Below, one piece after another: positions 53,485 to 62,653 of a stretch of 64,000 nucleotides of DNA. Numbering within the stretch: position 1 is the first letter of the stretch; each line of letters starts with the position of its first letter. The notes under the pieces are model-generated. The model was not told the DNA's origin, did no database searches, and was given only the letters and a program-made list of their open reading frames with translations. The DNA is from Tersicoccus sp. Bi-70 (GTDB lineage: Bacteria; Actinomycetota; Actinomycetes; Actinomycetales; Micrococcaceae). The stretch is taken from NCBI RefSeq assembly GCF_001968825.1, contig NZ_MIEU01000010.1, forward strand, positions 62,001 through 126,000, in the 5' to 3' direction. A program made the position numbers and the translations under genes.

Positions 53485-54990
53485 TCAGACGGTCGCGACC
53501 GGCTGATCCTGCTCGGCGGCAGCCTCGGCGTAGGCGTTGCGCACGCGCGAACCGAGCTCCGAGTCGATGTTGTCCCAGTACTGGAAGGCCCGCTCGCGGA
53601 TCTCGGCGCTGCGGACGCCGGAGATGTGGCCCGCGATGTTGCCCACGAGACGCTCCTGCTGACCGGCGTCGAGGACGTTCCGGTAGAGGTTGCGCGGCTG
53701 CGTCACGTCGTCGTCCTCGGGGTGCAGGGTCGCCGCGGCGCGCACCAGATCGCCGTCGGCGTCCCAGCCGTTCGACTCGGCCGCCCGGGCCGCGTCGGCG
53801 TGTGGGCCGCCGAAGGAGTTCGGCGCGTAGACCGGGACGTCCGGCGCGTTGAACGTGTACCGCATGGGCCCCTCCTTGGAGTAGGAGTTGACCTGCGCGT
53901 TCTTCGGATAGTTGACCGGCAGGTCCTGGTAGTTCGCGCCGATCCGGTACCGGTGGGCGTCCGCGTAGGAGAAGATGCGGGCGAGCAGCATCTTGTCCGG
54001 GCTGGTGGAGATGCCGGGCACGAAGTTGGACGGCTCGAACGAGGACTGCTCGATCTGCGCGTGGAAGTTCTCCGGGTTCCGGTTCAGGGTCATCTTTCCG
54101 ACCTTGATCAGCGGGTAGTCGCCGTGCGGCCACACCTTGGTCAGGTCGAACGGGTTGAACCGGTAGGTCTTGGCATCCTCGTAGGGCATGACCTGCACGG
54201 ACAGCGTCCAGGACGGGTGCTCGCCACGCTCGATCGCCTCGAACAGGTCGCGGCGGTGGTGGTCGGCGTCGACACCGGCGAGCTGCTCAGCCTCGTCCGC
54301 GGTCAGGTACTCGTTGCCCTGGTCGGTCTGGAAGTGGTACTTGACCCAGAACCGCTCGCCGGCCTCGTTGGTCCACTGGTAGGTGTGGGAGCCGAAGCCG
54401 TCCATGTGCCGCCAGGTCTTCGGGATGCCGCGGTCACCCATCAGCCAGGTCACCTGGTGCGACGACTCGGGGCGCAGGGACCAGAAGTCCCACTGCATGT
54501 CGTTGTCCCGCATGCCGGAGCCGGGCAGGCGCTTCTGGGAGTGGATGAAGTCGGGGAACTTGATCCCGTCCTTGATGAAGAACACCGGGGTGTTGTTGCC
54601 GACCAGGTCGTAGTTGCCCTCGGTCGTGTAGAACTTCAGCGCGAAGCCGCGCGGGTCCCGCCACGTGTCGGGGGAGCCCTGCTCGCCGGCGACCGTGGAG
54701 AACCGGGCCAGCATCTCGGTGCTCACGCCGGGCTGGAACAGCGCGGCGCGGGTGTACTGCGAGACGTCCTCGGTGGTCTCGAAGACGCCGAACGCGCCAC
54801 CGCCCTTGGCGTGGACGACGCGCTCGGGAACCCGCTCGCGGTTGAACTGGGCCAGCTTCTCGAGCAGGTAGTGGTCGTGCAGGACGACGGGGCCGTCGGC
54901 GCCGACGGTGAGCGACTCGTTGTCACTGGCGACGGGGGCGCCGTTGTTCGCGGTCGTGTAGCGACCTGTCTCGCGGGGGGTGGTCGTCAT
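53485..54990 (-). CDS. katA: Monofunctional haem catalase
   Basis: A 501-residue clade 3-size catalase. The distal His60 is in [12 protein letters not shown], the distal Asn in [11 protein letters not shown] and the haem-ligand Tyr in [15 protein letters not shown]. The N-terminal [20 protein letters not shown] thread is typical. It destroys hydrogen peroxide in the cytoplasm. AAGGAG precedes the ATG. It lies 25 bases behind a Fur-family gene on the same strand, so the regulator and enzyme are probably one peroxide-responsive operon. Confidence 0.95.
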   Translation of the reverse strand: MTTTPRETGRYTTANNGAPVASDNESLTVGADGPVVLHDHYLLEKLAQFNRERVPERVVHAKGGGAFGVFETTEDVSQYTRAALFQPGVSTEMLARFSTVAGEQGSPDTWRDPRGFALKFYTTEGNYDLVGNNTPVFFIKDGIKFPDFIHSQKRLPGSGMRDNDMQWDFWSLRPESSHQVTWLMGDRGIPKTWRHMDGFGSHTYQWTNEAGERFWVKYHFQTDQGNEYLTADEAEQLAGVDADHHRRDLFEAIERGEHPSWTLSVQVMPYEDAKTYRFNPFDLTKVWPHGDYPLIKVGKMTLNRNPENFHAQIEQSSFEPSNFVPGISTSPDKMLLARIFSYADAHRYRIGANYQDLPVNYPKNAQVNSYSKEGPMRYTFNAPDVPVYAPNSFGGPHADAARAAESNGWDADGDLVRAAATLHPEDDDVTQPRNLYRNVLDAGQQERLVGNIAGHISGVRSAEIRERAFQYWDNIDSELGSRVRNAYAEAAAEQDQPVATV

Positions 54991-55015
54991 GCTTGCTCCT
55001 TGATCGTGTCGTGCA

Positions 55016-55483
55016 TCAACGGTGGGGGATGCCGCTGTCCGGGCCGTTCTCCCGGCAATCCGCGCAGACGACCCGGAACAGGACGTCGGCGGAGAGAATG
55101 GTCATGCCGGCCGCGTCGCCCGGGGTCAGGCAGGGCGCGGAGCCGACGACGCAGTCCACGTCGACGATGCGGTGGCATCGGACGCACTGTGCATGGTGGT
55201 GGTTGTCGCCGGTGCGGGTCTCGTACCGGGCGGGGGAGGCGGGGACGTCGATCCGGCGGATCAGTCCGTGCCGGTCCAGGTCCGCGAGGACGACGTAGAC
55301 GGACTGCACGCTGATCTCCGGCAGGGCCGCGCGCACCTGGCGGTGCACCTCGTCGGCGCTGGCGTGCGGGTGCTCCTGGACGACGCGCAGCACGTTCGTG
55401 CGTGGCCGGGTGACCCGCAGGGCGTGGGCGCGCAGCTGCGCCGGCCAGTCCGGCTCGGTGTTCGTCGTCGCTGTCGTCTCCAT
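55016..55483 (-). CDS. Fur-family regulator (peroxide-sensing, CatR/PerR-like)
   Basis: A 155-residue Fur-type repressor. The winged HTH has [20 protein letters not shown] and [20 protein letters not shown]. The metal region has [17 protein letters not shown] and the second pair VVCADC, together the structural Zn site CXXC...CXXC. Placement just before a catalase gene matches FurA/CatR peroxide repressors rather than iron-sensing Fur. I take ATG at 55483; a GTG three bases upstream is possible. Ribosome site is weak. Confidence 0.9.
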   Translation of the reverse strand: METTATTNTEPDWPAQLRAHALRVTRPRTNVLRVVQEHPHASADEVHRQVRAALPEISVQSVYVVLADLDRHGLIRRIDVPASPARYETRTGDNHHHAQCVRCHRIVDVDCVVGSAPCLTPGDAAGMTILSADVLFRVVCADCRENGPDSGIPHR

Positions 55484-55506
55484 CACGTCCAGTGAAGCAC
55501 TTTTTC

Positions 55507-55517
55507 TGAATGACTCA
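55507..55517. promoter_or_regulatory. Short palindrome upstream of the Fur-catalase operon
   Basis: TGAATGACTCA (55507-55517) is a near-perfect palindrome 24 bases upstream of the Fur-like start, flanked by an unusual TTTTT. It is a candidate self-operator. It does not match the classical 19-bp Fur box. Confidence 0.35.
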
Positions 55518-55602
55518 CAACAACGGTACGGGCAACGCCGGGTGAACGGCGGGCGGCGCGACGTGGGCGGGAACCGGTGACGGGCTCTCGTAGGCTGGAC
55601 CG

Positions 55603-56874
55603 GTGCCCCGCCTCCTCGCCGATCTGACGCCGCTGAAGCGCAGCAGCGCGTACCGGCGGATGTGGGTCGGGATGTCGCTCTCGGCGATGGGCAGCAACAT
55701 CGCGCTCGTCGCGGTCAGCCTGCAGGTGTTCTCCATCACCGGGCAGAGCCTCTACGTCGGCATCCTCGGCATCTTCGCTCTCGTCCCGCTCGTCGTGTTC
55801 GGGCTCTACGGCGGCTCGATCGCCGACGTGCACGACCGGCGCCGCGTCGCGCTCGTGTCCGCCGGCATCATGTGGGCCTCGAGCGCGGGAATGGCGATCC
55901 AGGCGTGGGCCGGGCTGCACAACATCGGGGTGCTGTACCTGCTGGTGGCGCTCAACAGCGCCGGTACCGCGATCAATCAACCGACGCGCAGCGCGATCAT
56001 CCCGCAGCTCGTGGGCAAGGAGCTGCTGCCGGCCGCGAACGCGCTCGGCATGATCACCTTCACCATGGCGGCGATGATCGGCCCGATGGTCGGCGGGTTC
56101 CTCGTCGCCAGCGTCGGGTACGGCTGGACCTACACCCTCGACGTGCTCTCCTTCGCCTTCGCCTGGTGGGGCCTGTTCACGCTGCCCCCGCTCAAGCCCG
56201 TGGGAGCGACGGGAACGCCCGGCCTGCGGTCGGTGCTCGAGGGGTTCGCCTTTCTGGCCACCCGGCCCAACGTGCGCGGCACCTTCGTCATCGACCTGAT
56301 CGCCATGATCACCGCGGCCCCGCGCGCCCTCATCCCCGCGATCGGCGCGCTCGCCCTCGGTGGGGGCGAGGCGACGGCCGGGGCGCTGCTGGCGGCCATC
56401 GCCCTCGGCTCCTTCCTCGCGGGGCTCTTCTCCGGCCCGCTCGGCGCGGTCCGGCGTCAGGGCCTGGCGGTGCTGTGGTCGGTCGCGGCGTGGGGGCTGT
56501 GCATCGGGGTGCTCGGCCTGACGGTGCTGGCGGCGGGCCGCGACACCGACGGCGTCGTTTCCCTCTGGGTGGTGCCCGCGCTGCTGGCCTGCACCGCCGC
56601 CGGGGTGGCGGACTCGATCAGCTCGGTGTTCCGCTCGACGATCCTGCAGAGCGCCGCCCCGGATCACCTGCGCGGCCGGCTCTCGGGCGTGTTCGTGGTC
56701 GTGGTGGCCGGCGGCCCCCGGATCGGCGACGCGGTGGCCGGCGGCGCGACCACCCTGTTCTCCGAGGGGACCGTCCTGTTCCTCGGAGGCCTGCTGTGCA
56801 TCGCGCTGACCGCGGTGATGGCGTGGCGGCAGCCGGGTTTCCGGGACTACGACGCGCGGCACCCCACGCCGTGA
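55603..56874 (+). CDS. MFS exporter (EntS-like)
   Basis: A 423-residue major facilitator of the MFS-3/EntS group. SLSAMGSNIALVAVSLQVFS, IADVHDRRRVALVSAG, LNSAGTAINQPTRSAIIPQL and FRSTILQSAAPDHLRGRLSG are the subgroup hallmarks. Members export siderophores or drugs; no siderophore genes are nearby. GTG at 55603 follows TAGGCT by 6 bases and has no ribosome site, so initiation is probably leaderless. It is divergent from the Fur-catalase operon. Confidence 0.88.
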   Translation: MPRLLADLTPLKRSSAYRRMWVGMSLSAMGSNIALVAVSLQVFSITGQSLYVGILGIFALVPLVVFGLYGGSIADVHDRRRVALVSAGIMWASSAGMAIQAWAGLHNIGVLYLLVALNSAGTAINQPTRSAIIPQLVGKELLPAANALGMITFTMAAMIGPMVGGFLVASVGYGWTYTLDVLSFAFAWWGLFTLPPLKPVGATGTPGLRSVLEGFAFLATRPNVRGTFVIDLIAMITAAPRALIPAIGALALGGGEATAGALLAAIALGSFLAGLFSGPLGAVRRQGLAVLWSVAAWGLCIGVLGLTVLAAGRDTDGVVSLWVVPALLACTAAGVADSISSVFRSTILQSAAPDHLRGRLSGVFVVVVAGGPRIGDAVAGGATTLFSEGTVLFLGGLLCIALTAVMAWRQPGFRDYDARHPTP

Positions 56875-56967
56875 CCCAGCGGGGCGTGCTGGGCCCGCGG
56901 GGATCGACGCCGGCTGGGAGTCGGCTCCGAGTTGTCCGAGCATCGGAACAGCGCCCGCTTGCCGGAC

Positions 56968-56985
56968 GTTCTCACCGATGAGAAC
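56968..56985. promoter_or_regulatory. Palindromic operator upstream of htpX
   Basis: GTTCTCA (56968-56974), CCGA, TGAGAAC (56979-56985) is a perfect inverted repeat ending 30 bases before the GTG at 57016. The stretch around it is less GC-biased in third positions than coding DNA, which supports it being a promoter region. Confidence 0.5.
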
Positions 56986-57015
56986 CTGTTGGCACTTCAC
57001 TACCCGGGACGGACC

Positions 57016-57888
57016 GTGCACAACCACCACAATGGCCTGAAGACGACCCTGCTGCTCGGCGGCATGATGGGGCTGCTGCTCCTGGTGGGCGCCGCGCTCG
57101 CGGCGGGCACCCGGAACGGCGCCTTCCTGTGGATCTTCCTGCTGATCGGGCTCGGGACCACGGCGTACGGGTACTGGAACAGCGACAAGATCGCCCTGCG
57201 CTCGATGCAGGCCTACCCGGTGACGCCGGAGCAGCAGCCGGGGATGTACCGGATCGTGCAGGAACTCTCGGCCCGGGCCAACCAGCCGATGCCACGGCTC
57301 TACGTCTCCCCGACCGCGGCGCCCAACGCCTTCGCCACGGGGCGGAACCCGCAGAACGCCGCAGTCTGCTGCACGGAGGGCATCCTCGGCCTGCTCAACG
57401 AGCGCGAGCTGCGCGGCGTCCTCGGTCACGAGCTCATGCACGTCTACAACCGCGACATCCTCACCTCCTCGGTGGCCGCCGCCATCGCCGGCGTCATCAC
57501 CTCCCTGGCCCAGTTCGCCCTGTTCTTCGGCGGCGGACGGGACCGGAACGGCGGCAACATCCTCGCCGTGCTCGCCACCTCGCTGCTGGCGCCCCTGGCG
57601 GCGGTCGTCGTGCAGTCCGCGATCAGCCGCACCCGGGAGTACGACGCCGACGAGGACGGGTCCACCCTGACGAACGACCCCCTGGCCCTCGCCTCCGCGC
57701 TGCGCAAGCTGCAGGCCGGCACCCAGCGGGCACCGCTGCCGCAGGACCAGAAGCTGGTGAACACCTCGCACCTGATGATCGCCAACCCGTTCCGGAAGGC
57801 GGGCGCCGGCGTCGCCGGTCTCTTCGCCTCCCACCCGCCGATGGACGCCCGCGTCGAGCGCCTCGAGCGGATGGCCGGCCGCCGCTGA
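57016..57888 (+). CDS. htpX: HtpX-like M48 membrane metalloprotease
   Basis: A 290-residue protease that degrades misfolded membrane proteins. [14 protein letters not shown] is the usual HtpX beginning, followed by two N-terminal spans. The zinc motif is [11 protein letters not shown] (HExxH) with the third ligand in REYDADEDG. Two further hydrophobic segments lie between. GTG at 57016 is chosen because the homology begins there and a palindrome lies just upstream; the frame remains open to a TTG at 56932, adding 28 residues of unlikely character. Confidence 0.88.
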   Translation: MHNHHNGLKTTLLLGGMMGLLLLVGAALAAGTRNGAFLWIFLLIGLGTTAYGYWNSDKIALRSMQAYPVTPEQQPGMYRIVQELSARANQPMPRLYVSPTAAPNAFATGRNPQNAAVCCTEGILGLLNERELRGVLGHELMHVYNRDILTSSVAAAIAGVITSLAQFALFFGGGRDRNGGNILAVLATSLLAPLAAVVVQSAISRTREYDADEDGSTLTNDPLALASALRKLQAGTQRAPLPQDQKLVNTSHLMIANPFRKAGAGVAGLFASHPPMDARVERLERMAGRR

Positions 57889-57900
57889 CGAGCTGCTCCC

Positions 57901-57942
57901 ACACGGAGGGCCCCGCACCAACCGGTGCGGGGCCCTTCGTGT
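57901..57942. terminator. Bidirectional terminator, 12-bp perfect core stem
   Basis: GGGCCCCGCACC (57908-57919) pairs exactly with GGTGCGGGGCCC (57924-57935). The stem extends outward through ACACGGA/TTCGTGT with one wobble. It separates convergent htpX and the amino acid permease. Confidence 0.8.
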
Positions 57943-57974
57943 AGGGCCGGTGCGTTCCCGCGGAGCGGGTGGCG

Positions 57975-59480
57975 TCAGCGGCGCTCGGTGTCCGCCAACC
58001 GGCTGCGCACCGGATCGTTCATCAGCCCCACCCGCGCGTGCCGGCGCCCGTAGCTGAAGTAGATGACGAAACCGATCAGCAGCCACACGACGAACCGGAT
58101 CCAGGACTCGACCGTGAGGTTGAGCATCAGATAGAAGCAGAGCACGGCCGCGATGATCGGCAGCACGGGGGACCACGGCACCCGGTAGCCCCGCGGCAGC
58201 TCGGGCCGCTTGCGGCGCAGGACGACGACGCCGATGCTCACCAGCACGAACGCGGAGAGCGTGCCGATGTTGATCATCTCCTCGAGCCAGGACACGTCGG
58301 TCAGGGCTGCGATCAGCGCGACGGCGGCACCGCAGATCAGCTGCAGCCGCGCGGGCGTCTTGTGCTTCGCGGAGGTGGCGGAGAGCCAGCGGGGGAGCAG
58401 ACCGTCGCGGCTGAGTGCGAGCAGCACCCGGGACAGGCCCATCAGCAGCACCATGATCACGGTGGTCAGGCCGATGAGGATGCCCACGGAGATCACCTGC
58501 GCCGCCCAGGGGGCGCCCACCTGGACGAACGCCGTCGCCAGGGACGGGCTCTCGGCCTTCGCCAGGTCCTGGTAGGAGGCCATGCCGGTCAGGGCCAGCG
58601 TCGTGAGGATGTAGAGGATGCTGACCAGGATCAGGCCGCCGAAGATGCCGCGCGGCAGGTTCTTCTGCGGGTTCTTGACCTCCTCCGCCGACGTGGCGAC
58701 GACGTCGAACCCGATGAACGCGAAGAACACGAGCGCGGCGCCGGAGAAGATGCCGAACACGCCGTACTGCGCCGGCGCCGCACCGGTGAGGAACGAGAGG
58801 AACGACTGCGTCAGGACGCTGCCGCCACCGGCCGGCGGCTGCGCGGGCGGCACGAACGGCGTGTAGTTCTCCGCCTTGACGAAGGTGAACCCGACGATGA
58901 TGACGAAGACGACGATGGCCACCTTGATGATGGTGAACACGTTGTTGACCATCGTGGAGAGCTTGGTCCCCAGGATCAGCAGCACGGTGAAGATCGCGAC
59001 GATGACGAACGGGCCCCAATCGAACGCCACCGGTCCGAGGTGCAGGGTGGTCGGAACGTCGACGTGGAACAGGCTGAAGACGTTCGAGAGGTAGATGCCC
59101 CAGTACTTCGCGATCACCGCCCCCGCGGCGAGCAGCTCGAGGATGAGATCCCAGCCGATGATCCAGGCCAGCAGCTCGCCGAGCGTCGCGTACGTATAGG
59201 TGTAGGCGCTGCCGGCGACCGGGATGGTGGACGCGAACTCGGCGTAGCACATGATCGCCAGGCCGCAGGTGACGGCGGCGAGCACGAAGGAGACGCTCAC
59301 CGCGGGCCCGGCGAAGTTGGCGGCGGCCTTCGCGCCGACCGAGAAGATGCCGGCGCCCACCGCCACGGCCACGCCCATGATGGCGAGGTCCCAGGCGCCG
59401 AGTGACCGTTTGAGGTCGTGTCCGGGTTCGTCGGAGTCCTTGATCGACTGCTCGATCGACTTGGTCCTCATGAGGCTCAT
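57975..59480 (-). CDS. APC-family amino acid permease
   Basis: A 501-residue, twelve-span amino acid transporter of the cationic amino acid (CAT) type. HDLKRSLGAWDLAIMGVAVAVGAGIF is the first unwound helix region in outline (GAGIF), and FFAFIGFDVVATSAEEVKNPQKNLPRGI-type motif (GFD-x5-EE-x-NP) is diagnostic. GGGAG lies before the ATG at 59480; a second ATG lies nine bases inside. Substrate is probably a basic or broad-range amino acid, with exchange or proton symport. It is monocistronic. Confidence 0.9.
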   Translation of the reverse strand: MSLMRTKSIEQSIKDSDEPGHDLKRSLGAWDLAIMGVAVAVGAGIFSVGAKAAANFAGPAVSVSFVLAAVTCGLAIMCYAEFASTIPVAGSAYTYTYATLGELLAWIIGWDLILELLAAGAVIAKYWGIYLSNVFSLFHVDVPTTLHLGPVAFDWGPFVIVAIFTVLLILGTKLSTMVNNVFTIIKVAIVVFVIIVGFTFVKAENYTPFVPPAQPPAGGGSVLTQSFLSFLTGAAPAQYGVFGIFSGAALVFFAFIGFDVVATSAEEVKNPQKNLPRGIFGGLILVSILYILTTLALTGMASYQDLAKAESPSLATAFVQVGAPWAAQVISVGILIGLTTVIMVLLMGLSRVLLALSRDGLLPRWLSATSAKHKTPARLQLICGAAVALIAALTDVSWLEEMINIGTLSAFVLVSIGVVVLRRKRPELPRGYRVPWSPVLPIIAAVLCFYLMLNLTVESWIRFVVWLLIGFVIYFSYGRRHARVGLMNDPVRSRLADTERR

Positions 59481-59606
59481 GACCGCTCCCGCTGTGGTGT
59501 CCGTCAGATGATGATGACCTCCAACGTTACGGTGTGGCGCGTGCGACGGCGCACTCCGGGTGGGGCGGTGACGGACCCGCGCGAGCACCGTCCAGGCGAG
59601 TCCGGC

Positions 59607-59846
59607 TCAGCGCATCGCGGCCCGGTCCGGGGCGGTGGCGACGTGGAACGCGCGGACCGGGCACTCCGCCGCCGCTCGCTCGGCCCGCCGCCGCGTGGCC
59701 GGATCGAGCGGGGTGCCGTCGACCAGCGGGTACCCCCACTCGTCCAGGGTGACCCGCTCGGGCAGCCACGCGGCGCACAGGCCGTGCGCCGCGCACGCGG
59801 TCGGATCCACGGACACGCCGCCGGGCCGCGGTGCTGCGCTGCTCAC
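59607..59846 (-). CDS. Small ferredoxin
   Basis: A 79-residue electron carrier. Cysteines in DPTACAAHGLCAAW and AAECPVRAFHV, with DEWGYP between, follow the single-cluster ferredoxin pattern of actinobacteria. Only three cysteines are in cluster positions, suggesting a 3Fe-4S cluster. It is the last gene of the ApbE redox operon; its GTG overlaps the NuoF-like stop (GTGA). It probably links that protein to a cytoplasmic electron donor. Confidence 0.82.
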   Translation of the reverse strand: MSSAAPRPGGVSVDPTACAAHGLCAAWLPERVTLDEWGYPLVDGTPLDPATRRRAERAAAECPVRAFHVATAPDRAAMR

Positions 59847-61066
59847 GAGGCGACCCCCATCGCCGTGGCGACTCCCTGCTCGGAGGCGGTGTCGGTGGAC
59901 GGTTCCGTCTCGATCGCGTCGCACCGGCCCGCTCCGTGCGCCTGCAGGTGATCCCCGAACACCGCCAGCGCGGAGGCGGCCTGCCGCACCGCGCCGTCGG
60001 GGTGCCGGCACGCTCCGCGCCCGGCGATCAGCGGCAGCCGCCGGGCCAGCCGGTCCCGGGCCGCCGCACCGGCGGCTGTCCCGGCGCCCCCGCCCACGGC
60101 GTGCCAGTCCGCGGCGATCGAGGGCAGCCCGAACATGCAGGGCCCGCACTGACCGGCACTCTCGCCGGCCAGGAAGTCGAGGATGTCCGCGACCACGGGG
60201 TGCGGGCAGACGTCGGCACCGAGGACGTGCACCAGGCCCGCGCCGAACGAGGCGCCGACGCTGCGCAGATCGGCCGGGTCCAGCCTCAGGCGCTGCGCCC
60301 GTGACCACGGCACCCAGGTCCCGCCGAGGCCGCCGAGGAGGACCGCCCGGGGCGTGACGGCGGGGCCGCCCGCGCGGTCCAGGACCTCGGTCAGCCGCGG
60401 GACGGCGTGCTCGCTCACCTCGACGACGCCGGGTTGCCGTACGTCACCGGAGAGGGTCAGCAGCCGGGTCGGGACGACGGCGCCGTCGGACGCCCACACC
60501 GCGGCGGCGTGGGCGACCGTCTCGGCATTCAGGACGAGCACCGGGCCGCCGGGGTGGTCCGCGCGGGTCATCGGGCCGACGTGGAACCGCGGGCGGGCGG
60601 CGCCCCCGGCGGCGAACGAGGCGAGGGCGCTCGCCTCGCTGGAGGCGTAGTGGTCGGGGACGTCGAGGACGCGGACCCGCCGGAACAGGCCCGGCGTCAG
60701 GGCGAGCAGCCGGCGGAGCCGGTCGAGCGTCGCCGTCCCCCGGCCGGCCGCCAGGACGAGCTCGTGGGCGCCGACGGCCTCGGCGATCAGGGCGGCACCG
60801 CCGAGCACCAGGTCGGGGCGGCGCTGCAGCAGCACCTCGTCCTTGTACACCCACGGCTCGGACTCGCAGGCGTTGACGATGAGGCGGACCGGCGCGGTGG
60901 TCAATGAGCGGAGCTTGGCCGCGGCCGGGAAGCCGCCACCGCCGCGCCCGGTCAGGCCGGCGTCGGTGAGCAGACGCAGCAGTCGGGGCAGGTGTGCAGT
61001 GCCGCGGGGAAGGGCGGCCACGTCGGGCAGGACGCCGCCGGGGACGGAGGGATCGAGCAGGGTCAC
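59843..61066 (-). CDS. NuoF-like iron-sulfur flavoprotein subunit
   Basis: A 407-residue protein of the NADH dehydrogenase 51-kDa/RnfC type. TGRGGGGFPAAAKLRSL and LIVNACESEPWVYKDEVLL mark the FMN-binding fold, an SLBB-like middle follows (about 195-260), and SAGQCGPCMFGLPSIA with the later GRGACRHPDG gives the 4Fe-4S ligands. It likely takes electrons from NAD(P)H or ferredoxin for the membrane partner. GTG start, 4 bases after the membrane-gene stop. The final 35 residues are variable. Confidence 0.85.
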   Translation of the reverse strand: MTLLDPSVPGGVLPDVAALPRGTAHLPRLLRLLTDAGLTGRGGGGFPAAAKLRSLTTAPVRLIVNACESEPWVYKDEVLLQRRPDLVLGGAALIAEAVGAHELVLAAGRGTATLDRLRRLLALTPGLFRRVRVLDVPDHYASSEASALASFAAGGAARPRFHVGPMTRADHPGGPVLVLNAETVAHAAAVWASDGAVVPTRLLTLSGDVRQPGVVEVSEHAVPRLTEVLDRAGGPAVTPRAVLLGGLGGTWVPWSRAQRLRLDPADLRSVGASFGAGLVHVLGADVCPHPVVADILDFLAGESAGQCGPCMFGLPSIAADWHAVGGGAGTAAGAAARDRLARRLPLIAGRGACRHPDGAVRQAASALAVFGDHLQAHGAGRCDAIETEPSTDTASEQGVATAMGVAS

Positions 61067-61070
61067 GGGG

Positions 61071-61634
61071 TCACCGCCAGGAGTCGGAGGGGGCGAGCCG
61101 CCGGGCGGCGGCGTCGTGGTCGGGCCGGCGGGCGCGCCAGATCAGGGTGGCGGTCCCGGCGGCCAGGCAGAGCAGGGCGACCGTCCAGGCGAGGCCGACG
61201 TCGACGCTCACGGTCGCGACCGTGTGGACGAGGGCGATCGGCCACATCGCGTACGCGCTCAGGTGGACCGAGCGCCAGACGTGCGGGGAGAGGCGGTGCC
61301 GGAACGCCGTCGTCAGCGTGATCGCGAGCAGCAGGTCGACGGCCAGGGTGCCGAGCCCGACGCCGAGCGGGTTCCAGCCGGCGGTGAACGGCACCACCGT
61401 CGCGAGCCAGCCGATGTCGACGTAGCCTTCGACGACGGCGCTGACGACGTGGGTGGCGAGGAAGACCACCGCGAGCAGGGAGAGCGTGCGGTGCAGCCCG
61501 GCGGGGAGCAGGGAGGCCGCCCGCCCGCGTCCGGCGCGGCCGGACACCAGGGCGCCGCAGATCAGGGCGGCCGTGAACAGGACGAGGGCGATCAGCCCGG
61601 TGGAGCGGGAGAGTGCCCAGAGGATCTCGGTCAC
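61071..61634 (-). CDS. Ferric reductase-like haem membrane protein
   Basis: A 187-residue membrane protein with about five to six spans. Histidines in spans (LHRTLSLLAVVFLATHVVSA and RSVHLSAYAMWPIALVHTVA) are spaced to hold two b-type haems, as in the ferric reductase-like transmembrane domain. No FAD/NAD domain is attached, so electrons must come from a separate protein, likely the NuoF-like one. GTG overlaps the ApbE stop (GTGA). Confidence 0.85.
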   Translation of the reverse strand: MTEILWALSRSTGLIALVLFTAALICGALVSGRAGRGRAASLLPAGLHRTLSLLAVVFLATHVVSAVVEGYVDIGWLATVVPFTAGWNPLGVGLGTLAVDLLLAITLTTAFRHRLSPHVWRSVHLSAYAMWPIALVHTVATVSVDVGLAWTVALLCLAAGTATLIWRARRPDHDAAARRLAPSDSWR

Positions 61635-62653
61635 GACGCGGCTCGAGCGCCGGGCGTGGCGGACACGTCCGCCGGCCAGCCGGCCGTCGTCCGCACGAGG
61701 CGCTCGCCGTCCGGTCCGTGGTCGCCCGCGCCCCGGCCGACCAGGCGGGCCGGGATGTTCCGCGCCTCGAGCCAGGCGGAGGCGGCGTCGCCGAGCACGA
61801 CCGCGGCGGTCGTGGCAGCGTTCGCGGTCAGGCAGGTGGAGGCGGTCGCGCTGACGAGCCGCCAGGTGCGCGGCGCCGGTTCGCCGGTGCGCGGGTCGAG
61901 GATGTGGTGCAGCCGGCGGATCCCGCCGTCGCGCTCGCGGACCTGCCAGGTGCGCCGGGCGGTCGACGAGCTGGCCAGGCCGCCCGTCGTGATGGTGACG
62001 GCGGGGCGCGGCCCGGGCAGGCCGTCGTCGACCGTCAGCTGCCAGCCGCCTGCCGGAGCAGGGCCGGCCGCCCGCAGATCGCCGCCGAGGTTGACCAGGA
62101 CCCCGCAGCCGAGGGTGGCGGCCGCGGCGGTGGCCGCACGGTCGGCGGCCCACGCCTTGGCGCTGGAGCCGAGGTCGAGCTCGACCCGGTGGGGGATCAG
62201 GATGCGCGAGGACGCCGCGTCCGTCATCACCCGGTACCAGCCGGGGGCCGGGACCGGCTCCTGGTGCTCGGGCAACCGCGCCTGGACCGCGGTGAGGTCG
62301 CGGTCGTACCCCGCAGCGTCCATCGCGGCCGCGATCGTCGGGTCCACCAGACCGTCGGTGCGCCGCGCCGTGTGCCGCGCGGCCTCGATGAGCGAGAACA
62401 GCACCGCCGACACCTCGACCCACCGCCCGCGTGGTAGCTGGTTCAGCTCCGAGTCGTGGCGGAACCGCGAGCAGGCGACGTCGAGCTCGGTCAGCTGGGC
62501 GGAGACGAGGCGCCGGGCCTCGATGACGGCACCGGGCTCCGCGGTGTGGACGGTGCAGGTGGTGCCGATGGCCTCCCAGCGAGCAGCGCCGACGTGGACG
62601 GGATCGGTCGTGAGGTCCGCATCCATCCCGTCGGGCGTCTCGACGGCATCCAT
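61631..62653 (-). CDS. apbE: FAD:protein FMN transferase
   Basis: A 340-residue ApbE enzyme that attaches FMN covalently to a Thr or Ser of target proteins. CSRFRHDSELNQLPRG, DPTIAAAMDAAGYDRD, VELDLGSSAKAWAADRA and VNLGGDLRAAG are family motifs, and the Mg site near STCLTANAATTAAVVLG is present. No signal peptide or lipobox is seen, so the enzyme appears cytoplasmic, unlike many ApbE. ATG overlaps the stop of the Ser-rich protein gene (ATGA). Its target protein is not obvious in this operon. Confidence 0.9.
   Translation of the reverse strand: MDAVETPDGMDADLTTDPVHVGAARWEAIGTTCTVHTAEPGAVIEARRLVSAQLTELDVACSRFRHDSELNQLPRGRWVEVSAVLFSLIEAARHTARRTDGLVDPTIAAAMDAAGYDRDLTAVQARLPEHQEPVPAPGWYRVMTDAASSRILIPHRVELDLGSSAKAWAADRAATAAAATLGCGVLVNLGGDLRAAGPAPAGGWQLTVDDGLPGPRPAVTITTGGLASSSTARRTWQVRERDGGIRRLHHILDPRTGEPAPRTWRLVSATASTCLTANAATTAAVVLGDAASAWLEARNIPARLVGRGAGDHGPDGERLVRTTAGWPADVSATPGARAAS

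Noticed and set aside
53174-53506. 110-codon open frame between the sigma-fusion and catalase genes
   Set aside because: Poor codon bias, no ribosome site, and it runs through the catalase terminator and into the 3' end of the catalase gene.
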